Shown: positions 1 to 10,500 of the stretch, one piece after another
How the letters are laid out: each line of letters begins with the position of its first letter
How positions within the stretch are numbered: position 1 is the first letter of the stretch
Assembly: GCF_002261475.1 (NCBI RefSeq)
Contig: NZ_NEVN01000006.1
Coordinates: 231,952 to 295,951, forward strand
Direction: 5' to 3'
Source of the DNA: Bordetella genomosp. 5
GTDB taxonomy: Bacteria > Pseudomonadota > Gammaproteobacteria > Burkholderiales > Burkholderiaceae_B
DNA length: 64,000 nt
Made by a program: the position numbers and the translations under genes
The notes under the pieces: generated by a model
What the model was told of the DNA's origin: nothing
Databases searched by the model: none
Seen by the model: only the letters and a program-made list of their open reading frames with translations

Positions 1-201
1 AACGACTGGCTGGCGAAGAATTCCTACCTGACCGCCATCGCCACCATGAAGGCGTCCACATTCCTGGAAACCTTCATGGAGTATCCGCCGAGCCAGAAAC
101 CGGCCAGCTTCAGCGTGGATCAGGTGCAGGAGCGGGTGAACCGCGCGATGGAGAAGCACTTCGAAGAGCAGGCCAAGGCGAAGGGCAAGACCGGCTCGTA
201 A
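1..201 (+). CDS. Arylsulfatase, C-terminal fragment
   Basis: The window opens inside this gene; only the last 66 codons are present, in frame from base 1 to a TAA at 199-201. The visible protein has the typical tail of bacterial type I arylsulfatases: a TFMEYPPSQKPASFSVDQV segment, which matches the family's usual 'FPPxQKPASFxLD' pattern, followed by a charged helix. In that family the enzyme hydrolyses sulfate esters using a formylglycine made from a Cys or Ser in the missing N-terminal part, so activity cannot be judged here. It is closed by a strong hairpin 20 bases downstream and is probably not co-transcribed with the next gene. The assignment rests on a short conserved motif. Confidence 0.6.
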   Translation, partial: NDWLAKNSYLTAIATMKASTFLETFMEYPPSQKPASFSVDQVQERVNRAMEKHFEEQAKAKGKTGS

Positions 202-220
202 GGCGCGCACGCGCCAACCG

Positions 221-251
221 GATGACCGCGGTTCGGCTCGCCGCGGTCATC
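221..251 (+). terminator. Hairpin after the arylsulfatase gene
   Basis: An 11-base perfect inverted repeat (GATGACCGCGG / CCGCGGTCATC) encloses a 9-base loop, 20 bases after the sulfatase stop. It is followed by CGTTC rather than a T-run, so it is a terminator-like stem without the classical U tract. Confidence 0.55.
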
Positions 252-271
252 GTTCAACAGAGGATGCGCCG

Positions 272-2836
272 ATGCGCACGGCAACGATGGCGGGTGTGGC
301 GAAGGTGCAGGCAGGGGAGCGCGTGCCGGGATTGGCCTGGCCCGCGGCGCTGCTGCTGGTCTCGGGCGCGGCCTCGCTGATCTATCAGATCCTCTGGATC
401 AAGCAGTTATCGCTCATCGTGGGGGTGGAGGTGCATGCCATCGCCACCGCGGTGAGCGCCTTTTTCCTGGGCCTGGCGCTGGGCAGTTTTGCGCTGGGCC
501 GTGTGTCCGGCCGGCTGTCGGACCGGGCCGGCGCGACGGTGGCCGGCACAGGTGGCCGTGCGCGCTGGCGGCGCGCGGCCGGCGGCCTCGGTCTCTATGC
601 CGCGCTCGAAGCGGGCATCGCCATCCTCGGGCTGGGCGTGACGGCCGGGCTGGCGCGGGCCGCGCCGTGGTTCGCGGCCAACGAAGGCCCGCTGACGTGG
701 ATGCTGCTGTTCCTGGCGGTGGGCGCCGCGCCGTTTCTGATGGGCGGCACCTTGCCGGCGCTGTTGCAGGCCGTGCGCGGACGCGCACCCGCCGCGCGCG
801 CCGGCGGCACGCTCTACGCCGCCAACACGGCGGGCGCCATCGCGGGCGCGCTGCTGCCGGCATTCCTGCTGATTCCCGCGTTCGGGGTGTGGGGTACGGC
901 CTGCGTGGCCGCCGGCCTCAACCTGCTCGCGGCGCTGGGCGCGCTGGCCCTGACCCGCACGCAGGCGCCGCCCGCCGCGCCAGCGCAGGCGGCCGAGCCG
1001 CTCTGCGCCGACGCGCGCTGGGCCATCGTGCTGTACGGCGTGGCCGGTGCGCTCGCGCTGGGCTACGAGATCGTGTGGTCGCAGATGGTCGTGCCGTTCA
1101 TGAGCACCCGCGCCTTCGCCTTCTCGGTGGTGCTCGCCGTGTATCTCGCCGGTCTCGCCGCCGGCGCCGCGGTGTATGCCCGCTGGCAGCCACGGAATCC
1201 ATGGCGCGTGTTCGGTCTGCTGATCGCGCTGGCGGGCGCCGTCGCGCTCGCCGAAGCGGCCTTGCTCGGACGATGGCTGATCCACGCGCAGAGCGTGGCC
1301 GAAGCCACCGTGCTGCGCGCGAGCGACAGCCGGCTGGCCGGGATGAGCGCACGCTTCGCCGTGGCGGCCGGGGCCGTGGTCCTGATTCCCACCTTTTTGC
1401 TCGGTGCGGCCTTTCCGGCGGTGCTGGCCATCGTGTCGCGTCAGGCGGGCGGCGAGGGCCGTGCCGCGGGCGCGGTGCTGGCCGCCAACACGCTCGGCGG
1501 CATCGCCGGCACCTTGCTCACGGCCTTCGTGCTGCTGCCGGGCCTCGGCGTGGTGCGCACGCTCGCGCTACTGGCGCTGCTGGCCTGCGCGGTAGGCGCC
1601 GTGGCGGTGTGGCGTGCGCCGGGCGCGCATCGTGCCGCGCGCGGCGGGGCGCTGGCGCTCGGCGCGGCCGTGCTCGTGCTCGGCGCGTGGTTGCCGCCCG
1701 ACCATCTGGCGCGGCTGTTGCCCGGTGCGCAGGGCGCGGACCTCGTGTATTACCGCGAAGGGCATGGTGGCACGGTGGCGGTGGTGCAGCGCGGGGAGGG
1801 CGAACGGCGCTTCAGCCGCCTGTATATCCAGGGCGTGTCGAACTCGGGCGACGCCATGCCCTCGCTGCGTTACATGCGCCTGCAGGCGCTGTTGCCGCTC
1901 GTGATCCACAACGGCGAGCCGCGCGCGGCGCTGGTCATCGGCTACGGCACGGGCATCACGGCCGGCGCCTTGTCGCGCTATGCCGGCCTGCAGCGGCGGG
2001 TGGTGGCTGAGTTGCTGCCCGCCGTGGTCGACGCCGGGCCGATGTTCTCGGGCACCTACGGCGCGAGCCGGGATCCGGGGCTGGACATCCGGCTGCGCGA
2101 TGGCCGCCGCGAGCTGCTGCGCAGCGCGGAGCGCTACGATCTCATCACGCTGGAGCCACCGCCGCCGTCGGCCGCGGGCGTGGTCAATCTCTATTCGCGC
2201 GACTTCTACGCGCTGGCCGCCAGCCGGCTGGAGCCGCAGGGCATCGTGGCGCAATGGCTGCCGCTGCCGACCCAAAACGTGGAAGACACACAGGCGCTCG
2301 TGGCGAGCTTTCTAGATGTCTTTCCGCACGCCTCGCTCTGGACCACCGAGATGCACGAGATGCTGCTGGTCGGCTCGCTGCAACCCGTGACGCTGGACGT
2401 GGCCCGTATCGCGCAGCGCCTCGAGCAGCCGCTGGTGCAAAGCGCGCTGGCCGAGGTCGGCGTGGGCAGCCCGGCGGCATTGCTGGCGACCTGGGTGACC
2501 GGCCGCGAAGGGCTGGCGCGTTTTGCGGCCGACACGGCGCCCGTCACGGACGACCGGCCCGCCATCGAATACGCCGACTGGGTGCGGCCACGCGAGATCG
2601 CGCGCGCCTTGCCCGCACTGATGGCGCTGCGCGAGTCGCCGCCGCTGCAGGGCGGTGACACCGCGCTCGACGACGCCATGCGCCGCGAGCGCGTCACGCT
2701 GGATCTGTTCTACCGCAGCGCGCTGTCCGCCTATCGCGGCGACCGCGAAGCGTGGGCGCGCGACGCGGTGGCGCTGTCGCGCCAGGCGGGCGACAACCCT
2801 TACATAGCCTGGTTCCTGCGGGGGCAGTCGCGATGA
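272..2836 (+). CDS. Fused MFS/spermidine synthase-like membrane protein
   Basis: The protein has 854 residues. About the first 480 are strongly hydrophobic with roughly a dozen membrane segments in two MFS-like halves, starting with a GAASLIYQILWIK segment typical of this fusion family. The C-terminal part (about residues 495-750) resembles the Rossmann domain of spermidine synthases, with a GYGTGITAG nucleotide/decarboxy-SAM motif near residue 556. The usual catalytic 'DSSDP' loop is replaced by LEPPPPSA near residue 626, so classical aminopropyl transfer is doubtful. The substrate of the fused family is not established. The stop overlaps the start of the following BamA-like gene (ATGA), which argues for translational coupling and a shared envelope role. 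The chosen ATG gives the first membrane segment near residue 25. Confidence 0.85.
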   Translation: MRTATMAGVAKVQAGERVPGLAWPAALLLVSGAASLIYQILWIKQLSLIVGVEVHAIATAVSAFFLGLALGSFALGRVSGRLSDRAGATVAGTGGRARWRRAAGGLGLYAALEAGIAILGLGVTAGLARAAPWFAANEGPLTWMLLFLAVGAAPFLMGGTLPALLQAVRGRAPAARAGGTLYAANTAGAIAGALLPAFLLIPAFGVWGTACVAAGLNLLAALGALALTRTQAPPAAPAQAAEPLCADARWAIVLYGVAGALALGYEIVWSQMVVPFMSTRAFAFSVVLAVYLAGLAAGAAVYARWQPRNPWRVFGLLIALAGAVALAEAALLGRWLIHAQSVAEATVLRASDSRLAGMSARFAVAAGAVVLIPTFLLGAAFPAVLAIVSRQAGGEGRAAGAVLAANTLGGIAGTLLTAFVLLPGLGVVRTLALLALLACAVGAVAVWRAPGAHRAARGGALALGAAVLVLGAWLPPDHLARLLPGAQGADLVYYREGHGGTVAVVQRGEGERRFSRLYIQGVSNSGDAMPSLRYMRLQALLPLVIHNGEPRAALVIGYGTGITAGALSRYAGLQRRVVAELLPAVVDAGPMFSGTYGASRDPGLDIRLRDGRRELLRSAERYDLITLEPPPPSAAGVVNLYSRDFYALAASRLEPQGIVAQWLPLPTQNVEDTQALVASFLDVFPHASLWTTEMHEMLLVGSLQPVTLDVARIAQRLEQPLVQSALAEVGVGSPAALLATWVTGREGLARFAADTAPVTDDRPAIEYADWVRPREIARALPALMALRESPPLQGGDTALDDAMRRERVTLDLFYRSALSAYRGDREAWARDAVALSRQAGDNPYIAWFLRGQSR

Positions 2837-3978
2837 GCTTGCCGCGGATGGGCCGCGGGCGGCGGCGGGCGGGCACGGCGTGGCTGCTGGCGGCGCTCGC
2901 GAGCGCCGGCGCTGGCGCCGAGGGCCTGTCGCTGCGCGACCCCGAAGACGGCGCTTTCGATGTGAGCGACTTTCTGCTGAACCACCGCGGCGTGATGCCG
3001 GTGCCGGCCATCATCACGGAGCCCGCGGTCGGCTACGGCGGCGCGCTGATGTTGCTGTACTTCTCCTCGTCGATGGCGGAGGCGGGCGCCGAGGCCAAGG
3101 CGCGCGGCGCCGGTCCCGCGCCGCCCAACATCACCGGCGTGGCCGGCATGATGACCGAAAACGGCTCGCGCGGCGGCGGTCTGTTCCATTTCCGAACCTG
3201 GGACGGCGACCGCTACCGCTATCTGGGTGCGCTGGCGCAAGGCCGCATGAACCTCGATTACTACGGGCTCACCAACCAGGCCCGCAGCTACGAGATCAAA
3301 GGCACCTTCTTCATGCAGCAACTGCTCGCGCGTATCGGCGACAGCCGCTGGTACGTGGGGCCGCGCTACACCTACATGCATTCCGACACCCGCTTCACGG
3401 GCCAGCGCGCCAGCGAGCTTTCCGGGGCGCAGCTCGACAAGCGCATCGGCAAGCTGGGCCTCGTGGTGGATTACGACAGCCGCGACAACATGTTCTTCCC
3501 GTCGCGCGGCAGCTATGCCGAGCTGGAGGCGCAGTGGGCGCGGGGCTGGGTGGGCAGCGACCAGAATTTCGACAGCTACCGGCTCAAGGCCTACACCTGG
3601 CAGCCGGTGGCGCCGCGCTGGAATCTCGGCCTGCGCGCCGATGGCCAGACCACGAGCGGAACGGTGCCTTTCTATGCCCAGCCCTACATCGACCTGCGCG
3701 GCGTCTCGCGCGGGCGCTATCAGGATCGCAGCGTGCTCGTGGGCGAGGTGGAGCTGCGCTACAACCTCACGCCGCGCTGGTCGCTGCTGAGCTTTTCCGG
3801 CGTAGGCAAGGCCTATGGCAACTGGAAGAGCGCGAGCGAAGCTTCCAACGTGGTGAGCGTGGGCGCCGGCTTCCGTTATCTGATCGCGCGCAAGCTCGGG
3901 CTGTCGGTCGGGGTGGACGTGGCGCACAGCAAGGATCAGAACGCCTTCTATATCCAGGTGGGCAGCGCCTGGCGTTGA
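2833..3978 (+). CDS. BamA/surface-antigen-like outer-membrane barrel protein
   Basis: This 381-residue protein starts at an ATG that overlaps the previous stop by four bases. A basic N-terminus and the hydrophobic stretch TAWLLAALASAGAGA form a Sec signal peptide. The rest alternates aromatic and polar residues and resembles the C-terminal 16-strand 'bacterial surface antigen' domain of BamA/TamA, including a YDSRDNMFFPSRG segment like the conserved region around BamA's VRGF/RGF area. There is no room for POTRA domains, so it is a stand-alone barrel of the kind often annotated 'BamA/TamA family outer membrane protein'. Tight coupling with the MFS/spermidine-synthase fusion suggests the two act on one envelope substrate; this is inference. 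An upstream start at 2752 is possible but would bury the signal peptide. Confidence 0.8.
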   Translation: MSLPRMGRGRRRAGTAWLLAALASAGAGAEGLSLRDPEDGAFDVSDFLLNHRGVMPVPAIITEPAVGYGGALMLLYFSSSMAEAGAEAKARGAGPAPPNITGVAGMMTENGSRGGGLFHFRTWDGDRYRYLGALAQGRMNLDYYGLTNQARSYEIKGTFFMQQLLARIGDSRWYVGPRYTYMHSDTRFTGQRASELSGAQLDKRIGKLGLVVDYDSRDNMFFPSRGSYAELEAQWARGWVGSDQNFDSYRLKAYTWQPVAPRWNLGLRADGQTTSGTVPFYAQPYIDLRGVSRGRYQDRSVLVGEVELRYNLTPRWSLLSFSGVGKAYGNWKSASEASNVVSVGAGFRYLIARKLGLSVGVDVAHSKDQNAFYIQVGSAWR

Positions 3979-4131
3979 GGTCGGGCAGCCTTGATCGCGA
4001 CGGGGCCGGTCGTGATCGTCGGCACCGGGATTGGATAGAAGGATTTCGATGAATTAGAACTTATTCGATCGAAGAACGATGCATGTACGCACAAGATGAG
4101 ATCGTCCTCTCTCGTTTTGTGGGTGTGCATC

Positions 4132-6540
4132 ATGAAAACCGATCTTCCTCGCCTGGCGGTCCTGGCCGCCATGATCCAATTGGCGTGGGCCCCGCCCGCT
4201 CTTGCCGCGCAGGCATCGATGAGCGGCGCGCCCGGCACCATCGTCGGCATCAGCGCGTCGGGCAATGCCTTGGCTGGCACCGACAACGGCAGCGACGAGG
4301 CGTTCATCGTCACGGGCGGGCAGCTTCGGCACCTGGGTTTCCTGCCCAACGACGGGGCGTTGTATCCGCGAAGCAGCAGCGCTCTCGCCATCAGTGCCGA
4401 TGGCACGACGGTGGTGGGGCGCAGCTCGACCTTTACGAACTGGAACGAAGCCGTTCTCTGGAAGAACGGCGCCATGACCGGGCTGGGTGTCCTGGGGCGG
4501 GGCGTCGGTCCTGAGCCGGCCAACAGCGTGGCCACCGCGGTCAGCGCCGATGGCAGCGTGGCCGTTGGTGTCAGCACGCACGCCGGCAGCACCTGGGACT
4601 TCGACTTTCATGCATTCCGCTGGGAAAACGGCACGATGCACGACCTGGGCACGATCGCGGGCGGCGGCACGCACCCGTGGAGCGAAGCCACGGCTGTCAG
4701 CGCGGACGGCGCCGTTGTGGCAGGAACCAGCAGTAATGCCCAGGATCGGCGCGAAGCGTTCCGCTGGGAAGGCGGCGTCATGCAGGGCCTGGGTTTTGTC
4801 GCGGGTGGCGGAAGCGGCCCGTGGAGCGCCGCCCGTGCGATGAGCCGGGATGGCAGCGTGATCGTGGGTGCCAGCAGCAACGCGCAGGATCAGAACGAGG
4901 CGTTCCGCTGGCAGGGAGGCCTCATGCAGGGGCTGGGCTTCATCGGCGGTGGTGGGAGCCGCCCGTCGAGCGAGGCCGCGGGCGTGAGCGCCGATGGCAT
5001 GGTGGTGATCGGAAACAGCACCAACGCCGCGGGCGCCAGCGAGGCGTTCCGCTGGGCGGGCGGCCGGATGGAGGGGCTGGGCTTCGTGCACGGTGGCGTC
5101 GCCGGTGAAGAGAGTGTCGCCAACGCCGTCAACGCCGACGGCCGCGTCGTGGTGGGGACCAACATCGGCAATGGTGTGCGCGAGGCGTTCGTCTGGACAT
5201 CCCAGGGCCGGATGCAATCCGTGCAGAATTATCTGCGAAACGCGGGCGTGGCGCTCGGCACCTGGCAGCTCACCGATGGCACCAGCGTGTCCGCCGATGG
5301 CACGGTGATTGCCGGCGGCGGCACGGATCCCGCCGGCAACGCCCAGGGATGGTGGGCGCGCCTCGTCTCGGCACGCCCGCCCGGCGCCACCGGCCCCACC
5401 GGCCCCACCGGCCCCACCGGCCCCACCGGCCCCACCGGCCCCACCGACCCCACGGGCCCCACGGGCCCCACAGGCCCCACCGACCCCACGGGCCCCACCG
5501 GCACCACCGACCCCACGGGCCCCACCGGCACCACGGGCCCCGCCGACCCCACCGACCCCACCGGCCCCGGTCCGGCGGCCGCTCAGCCCGTGGTCGGTTT
5601 TCTGTCCGCGAACGAGCTGGGGGCATCCATCGCCGACAGCTCGGCCGCCGCGGCGCGGCTGCAGTCGCTCGGCATGTCCGCACTGACCCACCAGCGCTTC
5701 ATCGCGTACCGGCAATGCAGGCCGCAATCCGGCGACACACTCTGTGTGGCGGTGACGGGCGCTGCCGCCAAATGGCGCGGCGAACGCGGCGGGCAGGGCG
5801 GTTATGGCAGCGTGACGCTCGACATGCCGGTGCGGGCCGGGTTGAGCGTGGGCGCGACGCTCTATCAGAATTTCGATCGCTTTGAATTGCGGCGGGGCGG
5901 CGCCTCCGACGCGGACATGACCGGCGCGGTGTTGTTCGCCAAGTATGTGCCGGACGCCACCGGCCCGCGCGCATTGCTGGCCGTGTCGGCCAGCCGCATC
6001 GATGTCGACAGCAAGCGCCGCACGCTCGATGGCGTGGATCGGATCGTGTCGTCGCAAGGCAGCGGCGACGGCACGGGGCTGGGCGCCCTGGCGAATGTCG
6101 GGTGGGGGTTCCGGCTCACCGAGCACGTGATCGTCAGGCCGTTTGCCGAGCTGCAGTGGCAACGCACCCGGCTCGGCGGCTACGCGGAATCCGGCGGACC
6201 ATTTCCGATCGCCTGGGGCGCGTCTGGCGTCACGGAATCGGCCGGCCGGCTCGGCGCGGAATGGGAATGGCAGATCACGCCCGACGTCGACGCCACGCTG
6301 TCCGCCGCGTGGCGGCACACGCTCTCGCGCAGGCAGCAGGCGCCGAACGCCACGCTCATCGGTGTGGGGGACGTCAGCCAGCCCGCCACCGGCGCGCCGC
6401 GCAACGCGGGCGAATTCGCCCTGGGCCTGGGCTGGCAGGCCACGCCGGCCACGCGGGTCGTCACGCAGATCGGCGCCGGCGCAGGAGGCGGCCGCGTGCC
6501 CAGCCTGCAGGGGCTGGTGGGGTTGAGCATGCGATTCTGA
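4132..6540 (+). CDS. HAF-repeat autotransporter with collagen-like linker
   Basis: This is an 802-residue exported protein. The start at 4132 gives a compact signal peptide ([10 protein letters not shown]... ending PALA); an in-frame ATG at 4096 would add 12 residues. Residues of about 45-400 are about seven copies of a 40-50-residue repeat with ADG-x-VVVG, EAFRW and GLG motifs, the HAF extracellular-repeat family, expected to form a beta-propeller. Residues 418-480 are 21 Gly/Asp-Pro-Thr triplets. The last 270 or so residues form an autotransporter-type barrel ending in Phe (LSMRF). The architecture implies a surface-exposed passenger carried by type V secretion. It converges on the next gene with only 23 bases between stops. 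The ligand is unknown. Confidence 0.85.
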   Translation: MKTDLPRLAVLAAMIQLAWAPPALAAQASMSGAPGTIVGISASGNALAGTDNGSDEAFIVTGGQLRHLGFLPNDGALYPRSSSALAISADGTTVVGRSSTFTNWNEAVLWKNGAMTGLGVLGRGVGPEPANSVATAVSADGSVAVGVSTHAGSTWDFDFHAFRWENGTMHDLGTIAGGGTHPWSEATAVSADGAVVAGTSSNAQDRREAFRWEGGVMQGLGFVAGGGSGPWSAARAMSRDGSVIVGASSNAQDQNEAFRWQGGLMQGLGFIGGGGSRPSSEAAGVSADGMVVIGNSTNAAGASEAFRWAGGRMEGLGFVHGGVAGEESVANAVNADGRVVVGTNIGNGVREAFVWTSQGRMQSVQNYLRNAGVALGTWQLTDGTSVSADGTVIAGGGTDPAGNAQGWWARLVSARPPGATGPTGPTGPTGPTGPTGPTDPTGPTGPTGPTDPTGPTGTTDPTGPTGTTGPADPTDPTGPGPAAAQPVVGFLSANELGASIADSSAAAARLQSLGMSALTHQRFIAYRQCRPQSGDTLCVAVTGAAAKWRGERGGQGGYGSVTLDMPVRAGLSVGATLYQNFDRFELRRGGASDADMTGAVLFAKYVPDATGPRALLAVSASRIDVDSKRRTLDGVDRIVSSQGSGDGTGLGALANVGWGFRLTEHVIVRPFAELQWQRTRLGGYAESGGPFPIAWGASGVTESAGRLGAEWEWQITPDVDATLSAAWRHTLSRRQQAPNATLIGVGDVSQPATGAPRNAGEFALGLGWQATPATRVVTQIGAGAGGGRVPSLQGLVGLSMRF
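5383..5571 (+). repeat. 9-bp tandem repeat encoding a collagen-like tract
   Basis: Twenty-one in-frame 9-bp units encode Gly/Asp-X-Thr triplets, mostly GPT, with DPT, GTT and GPA variants. The first seven units are nearly identical at DNA level (GGCCCCACC), so copy number could change by slippage without a frameshift. It joins the HAF passenger to the beta-barrel. Confidence 0.9.
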
Positions 6541-6563
6541 GCGCTGCCTGCTGATGCCGCCGC

Positions 6564-7469
6564 TCAGGCGCCGCAGGCGTAGATCATGAATTGCCTGAAT
6601 GCATCCGCGGGCCGGCTGAGCGCGGCCCGCGGATGCCAGATAAGGCCCATTTCCATCGGCGGTACCGCGTCCGCCACGGGTATCGCCTCGATCTTGCGGC
6701 CTTCGAGCGACCACGGACGGTAGACCATGTCCGACAGGATGGTCACGCCGAACCCATGGGCCACGAGACCGCGCAGTGCCTCCATGGATCGGGTCCGAAA
6801 CGCGATATCCGGCCGTGTGCCGTGGGCCTGCCAATAGGCGAGCGTCGAGCGTTCGCCCTCATCCATCTCGAGCAGGATGTACGGATGCCGCGCCACATCG
6901 GCCAGCGTGGGCGCGGCGAGCGATGCCAGCGGATGATCCGCGGCCGTCCAGAGCTGCCGGCGCGAGCGCACCAGCACCTGATGACCGAAGCGCTCCCGTT
7001 TCGCCGTGTTCGACAGCAGGGCCAGGCCGAGCTCCATCTCGCCGCTGGCAACCGCCTTTTCGATGTCGGGGCGGTCCATGTCGACGAGGTCGAGCACCAC
7101 CTCGGGATAGCGCCGGCGAAAGCGCGCCAGCAACTCCGGCAGGAAGTATCCCAGCACCGTGTAAGAGGCCGCGATTCTGACCGAACCCCGCAGCGCATGG
7201 CGCTGGAATCCGGGCTCGCGCAGGGCGTCGTCCAGGGTGTCGAGCACGTCGCGGGCGCGCTGATGAAACTGATGCCCCTCGGGGGTGAGCGTGACCCCGT
7301 GCGGATGCCGGTCAAACAGCCGCACGCCGAGTTGCCCCTCGAGCGCAAGCACGGCGTTGGTGATGGCCGACTGCGACACGTGCTCGTCGGCGGCGGCCAT
7401 GGACAGGCGGCCGGTGCGGGCGGCGGCGGCGAAGTAGCGCAACTGGCGCAGGGTGACGTCCTTGCTCAT
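6564..7469 (-). CDS. LysR-family regulator, divergent from the oxidoreductase
   Basis: The 301-residue protein has an N-terminal winged helix-turn-helix (residues about 5-64, with LRQLRYFAAAARTGRLSMAA and SQSAITNAVLALE) and a periplasmic-binding-fold effector domain, the standard LysR arrangement and length. It is transcribed away from the indolepyruvate oxidoreductase gene across a 99-base gap, the classical layout in which a LysR protein controls its divergent neighbour and itself. The inducer is not predictable; by context it may be an aromatic or branched 2-oxoacid or a downstream intermediate. Confidence 0.9.
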   Translation of the reverse strand: MSKDVTLRQLRYFAAAARTGRLSMAAADEHVSQSAITNAVLALEGQLGVRLFDRHPHGVTLTPEGHQFHQRARDVLDTLDDALREPGFQRHALRGSVRIAASYTVLGYFLPELLARFRRRYPEVVLDLVDMDRPDIEKAVASGEMELGLALLSNTAKRERFGHQVLVRSRRQLWTAADHPLASLAAPTLADVARHPYILLEMDEGERSTLAYWQAHGTRPDIAFRTRSMEALRGLVAHGFGVTILSDMVYRPWSLEGRKIEAIPVADAVPPMEMGLIWHPRAALSRPADAFRQFMIYACGA

Positions 7470-7568
7470 GCGTTTTTCGGATACCTGGCAGCAGAAAATG
7501 TGAATATACGATAGCCGCGCGGATTCCTACACTGCCTCGAAACAGATCGGCAACGAGGAGACAACACC
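7470..7568. promoter_or_regulatory. Divergent promoter region between LysR and oxidoreductase
   Basis: This 99-base gap separates two divergent starts and must hold both promoters and presumably the LysR site. It contains an AT-richer core (AAAATGTGAATATACGATAG, about 7494-7513) and a clear ribosome site GAGGAG ahead of the ATG at 7569. No unambiguous -35/-10 pair was assigned. Confidence 0.5.
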
Positions 7569-10500
7569 ATGGATATGCCGCGATTTTCGGAACTGGACAC
7601 CGTGCAGGCGCCGCAGGACCGCCTGTACCTGAGCGGCACGCAGGCGCTGGTGCGGCTGCCGCTGCTGCAGAAACAGCGCGACCTGGCGGCCGGGCTCGAC
7701 ACCGGCGGCTACATCTCCGGCTATCGCGGCTCGCCGCTGGGCGGGCTGGACATGGCCCTGTGGAAGTCCAAGGCCGATCTGGCCGCGCACGACGTGGTGT
7801 TTCAGCCGGGCCTGAACGAAGACCTCGCGGCCACGGCCGTGTGGGGCAGCCAGCAGGTGAACCTGTTTCCCGGCGGCACGCGCGATGGCGTGTTCGGCAT
7901 GTGGTACGGCAAAGGCCCGGGGGTGGACCGCTCGATCGACGTCCTCAAGCATGCCAACTCGGCGGGCTCCGCCGCGCATGGCGGTGTGCTGCTGCTGGCG
8001 GGCGACGACCACGCCGCGAAGTCGTCGTCGGTGGCGCACCAGTCGGAGCATGTCCTGATCGCCGCGGGCATTCCCGTGCTGTATCCGGCCAACGTGCAGG
8101 AGTATCTCGACTACGGCCTGCATGGCTGGGCCATGAGCCGGTATACCGGCCTCTGGGTGGCGATGAAATGCGTGACCGACGTGGTCGAGTCCAGCGCCTC
8201 GGTGTCGGTGTCGCCGGACCGGGTGTCGATCGTGCTGCCGGAGGGCGCCTTGCCCGAGGGCGGGCTGAACATCCGCTGGCCGGACTCGCCGCTGGCGCAG
8301 GAGGCGCGCCTGCTCGATCACAAGTGGTACGCGGCGCTGGCCTACGTGCGGGCCAACCGGCTCAACCGCATCGAGATCGACAGCCCGCGCGCGCGCTTCG
8401 GCATCATGACCGCCGGCAAGGCCTACCTCGATGTGCGCCAGGCCTTGCTCGACCTCGGGCTCGACGACGACGCCTGTCGGGCCATCGGGCTGCGGCTCAT
8501 GAAAGTGGGCTGCATCTGGCCGCTCGACGCCCAGGATGCGCGTGCGTTCGCCACCGGCCTGGACGAAATCCTGGTCGTCGAGGAGAAGCGCCAGATCCTC
8601 GAATATGCGCTCAAGGAAGAGCTCTACAACTGGCGCGACGATGTGCGGCCGCGCGTCTACGGCAAGTTCGACGAGCGCGACAACGGCGGCGGGGAGTGGT
8701 CCACGCCGCGCGGAGACTGGCTCTTGCCCGGCCGCTACGAGCTCTCGCCGGCCCTGATCGCCCGCGCCATCGCCGCGCGCCTGGACAAGGCGGAGCTGCC
8801 GCCGGCGCTGCGCACGCGCGTGGCGGCGCGCCTCGCCGTGATCGACGCCAAGGAGCGCGATGCCCGCCGGCCGCAGATGATCGAGGAGCGCAAGCCCTGG
8901 TTCTGCTCGGGCTGTCCGCACAACACCTCCACCCGCGTGCCCGAGGGCTCGCGCGCGGTGGCCGGCATCGGCTGCCATTACATGGCCATGTGGATGGACC
9001 GCAATACCGACACCTTCAGCCAGATGGGCGGGGAGGGCGTGGCGTGGCTGGGCCAGAAGGATTTCACGCAGGAGCAGCACATCTTCGCCAACCTGGGCGA
9101 CGGGACGTACTTCCATTCCGGCATCCTGGCCATCCGGGCGGCCGTCGCGGCCGGCGCGCGGATCACGTACAAGATTCTCTATAACGACGCCGTGGCGATG
9201 ACGGGCGGGCAGCCGGTCGATGGCACGCTGACGGTGCCGCAGATCGCGGCCCAGACGCTGGCCGAGGGCGTGGCGCGGGTGGTCGTGGTGACCGACGAGC
9301 CCGACAAATACGCGGCCGGCCTGCTGCCGGCGGCGGTGACCGTTTACCCGCGCCAGGAGCTCGACGCGGTGCAGCGCACGCTGCGCGATCTGGAAGGCAC
9401 CACGGTGCTGATCTACGACCAGACCTGCGCCACCGAGAAGCGCCGCCGGCGCAAGCGCGGCACCTATCCCGACCCGGCGCGGCGCGCCTTCATCAACGAG
9501 GCCGTGTGCGAAGGCTGCGGTGATTGTTCGAGCAAGTCGAACTGCCTGTCGGTCGAGCCCATCGACACCCCGCTGGGCGTCAAGCGGCGGATCAACCAGT
9601 CGTCGTGCAACAAAGACTTCTCCTGCGTGGACGGATTCTGCCCGAGCTTCGTGATGGCCGAGGGCGCGACGCCGCGCAAGCCGCAGGCCCCGTCACGGGC
9701 CGCGCCGCTGGCGGAGCCGCCGCTTGCCGAGCCGGCGCGTCTAGCCGCCGGGCAGGGCTATCGCATCGTGGTGGCGGGCGTGGGCGGGACCGGTGTGGTC
9801 ACGATCGGCGCCTTGCTCGGCGCCGCCGCGCACGCCGAAGGCAAGGGCGTGACGGCGCTCGACATGGCGGGCCTCGCGCAGAAAGGCGGCGCCGTGCTGA
9901 GCCACGTGCAGATCGCGGCGCGGCCGCAGGACCTGCATGCCACCCGCGTGGCGCTCGGCGAGGCCGACCTGGTCATCGGCTGCGACGCGCTCGTCGCGGC
10001 ATCGCCGGAGGTGCTCTCGCGCATCCGGCCCGACGGCGCGCGCGCCGTGGTCAATCGCACCGCGGCGCCGACGGCGGCCTTCCTGTCCGATCCCGACTGG
10101 CGCTTCCCGGGCGCGAGCGCCGAGCAGGCGCTGGCCCAGGCCACCGACGGCCAGTGCGAATGGCTCGACGCCGGCGGACTCGCCGAGGCCTTGCTGGGCG
10201 ACGCGATCTACGCCAATCCCATGCTGCTCGGCTTTGCCTGGCAGCGCGGCGCGCTGCCGCTGGCCCTCGAGAGCCTGCGCGAGGCGGTCCGGCGCAGCGG
10301 CGTATCGGTCGAAAAGAACCTCGCCGCGCTGGAGCTCGGCCGGCAGGCCGCGCACCACGGCCCGGACGCGCTGCTGCCGCGCCGCGAGACCGTGGTGGCG
10401 CTGCCGGAGGGCATCGACGCGCTCGTGCGCCGTCAGGCGGCGCATCTGCGCGACTACCAGGACGACGCGCTGGCGAACCGCTATCTGGCCGCGCTACAGG

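Noticed and set aside
667..2010. 447-residue plus-strand frame inside the MFS/spermidine synthase gene
   Set aside because: Out-of-frame, Arg/Gly-rich; the real frame has membrane segments and a conserved GYGTG motif.
5383..5571. CRISPR-like array
   Set aside because: The 9-base units are contiguous, in frame and have no spacers; they encode a collagen-like tract.
4054..6834. 926-residue open frame on the minus strand, antisense to the HAF autotransporter
   Set aside because: Low-complexity Gly/Ala/Arg-rich translation opposite a high-GC gene; no ribosome site or domain. It is a composition artefact.
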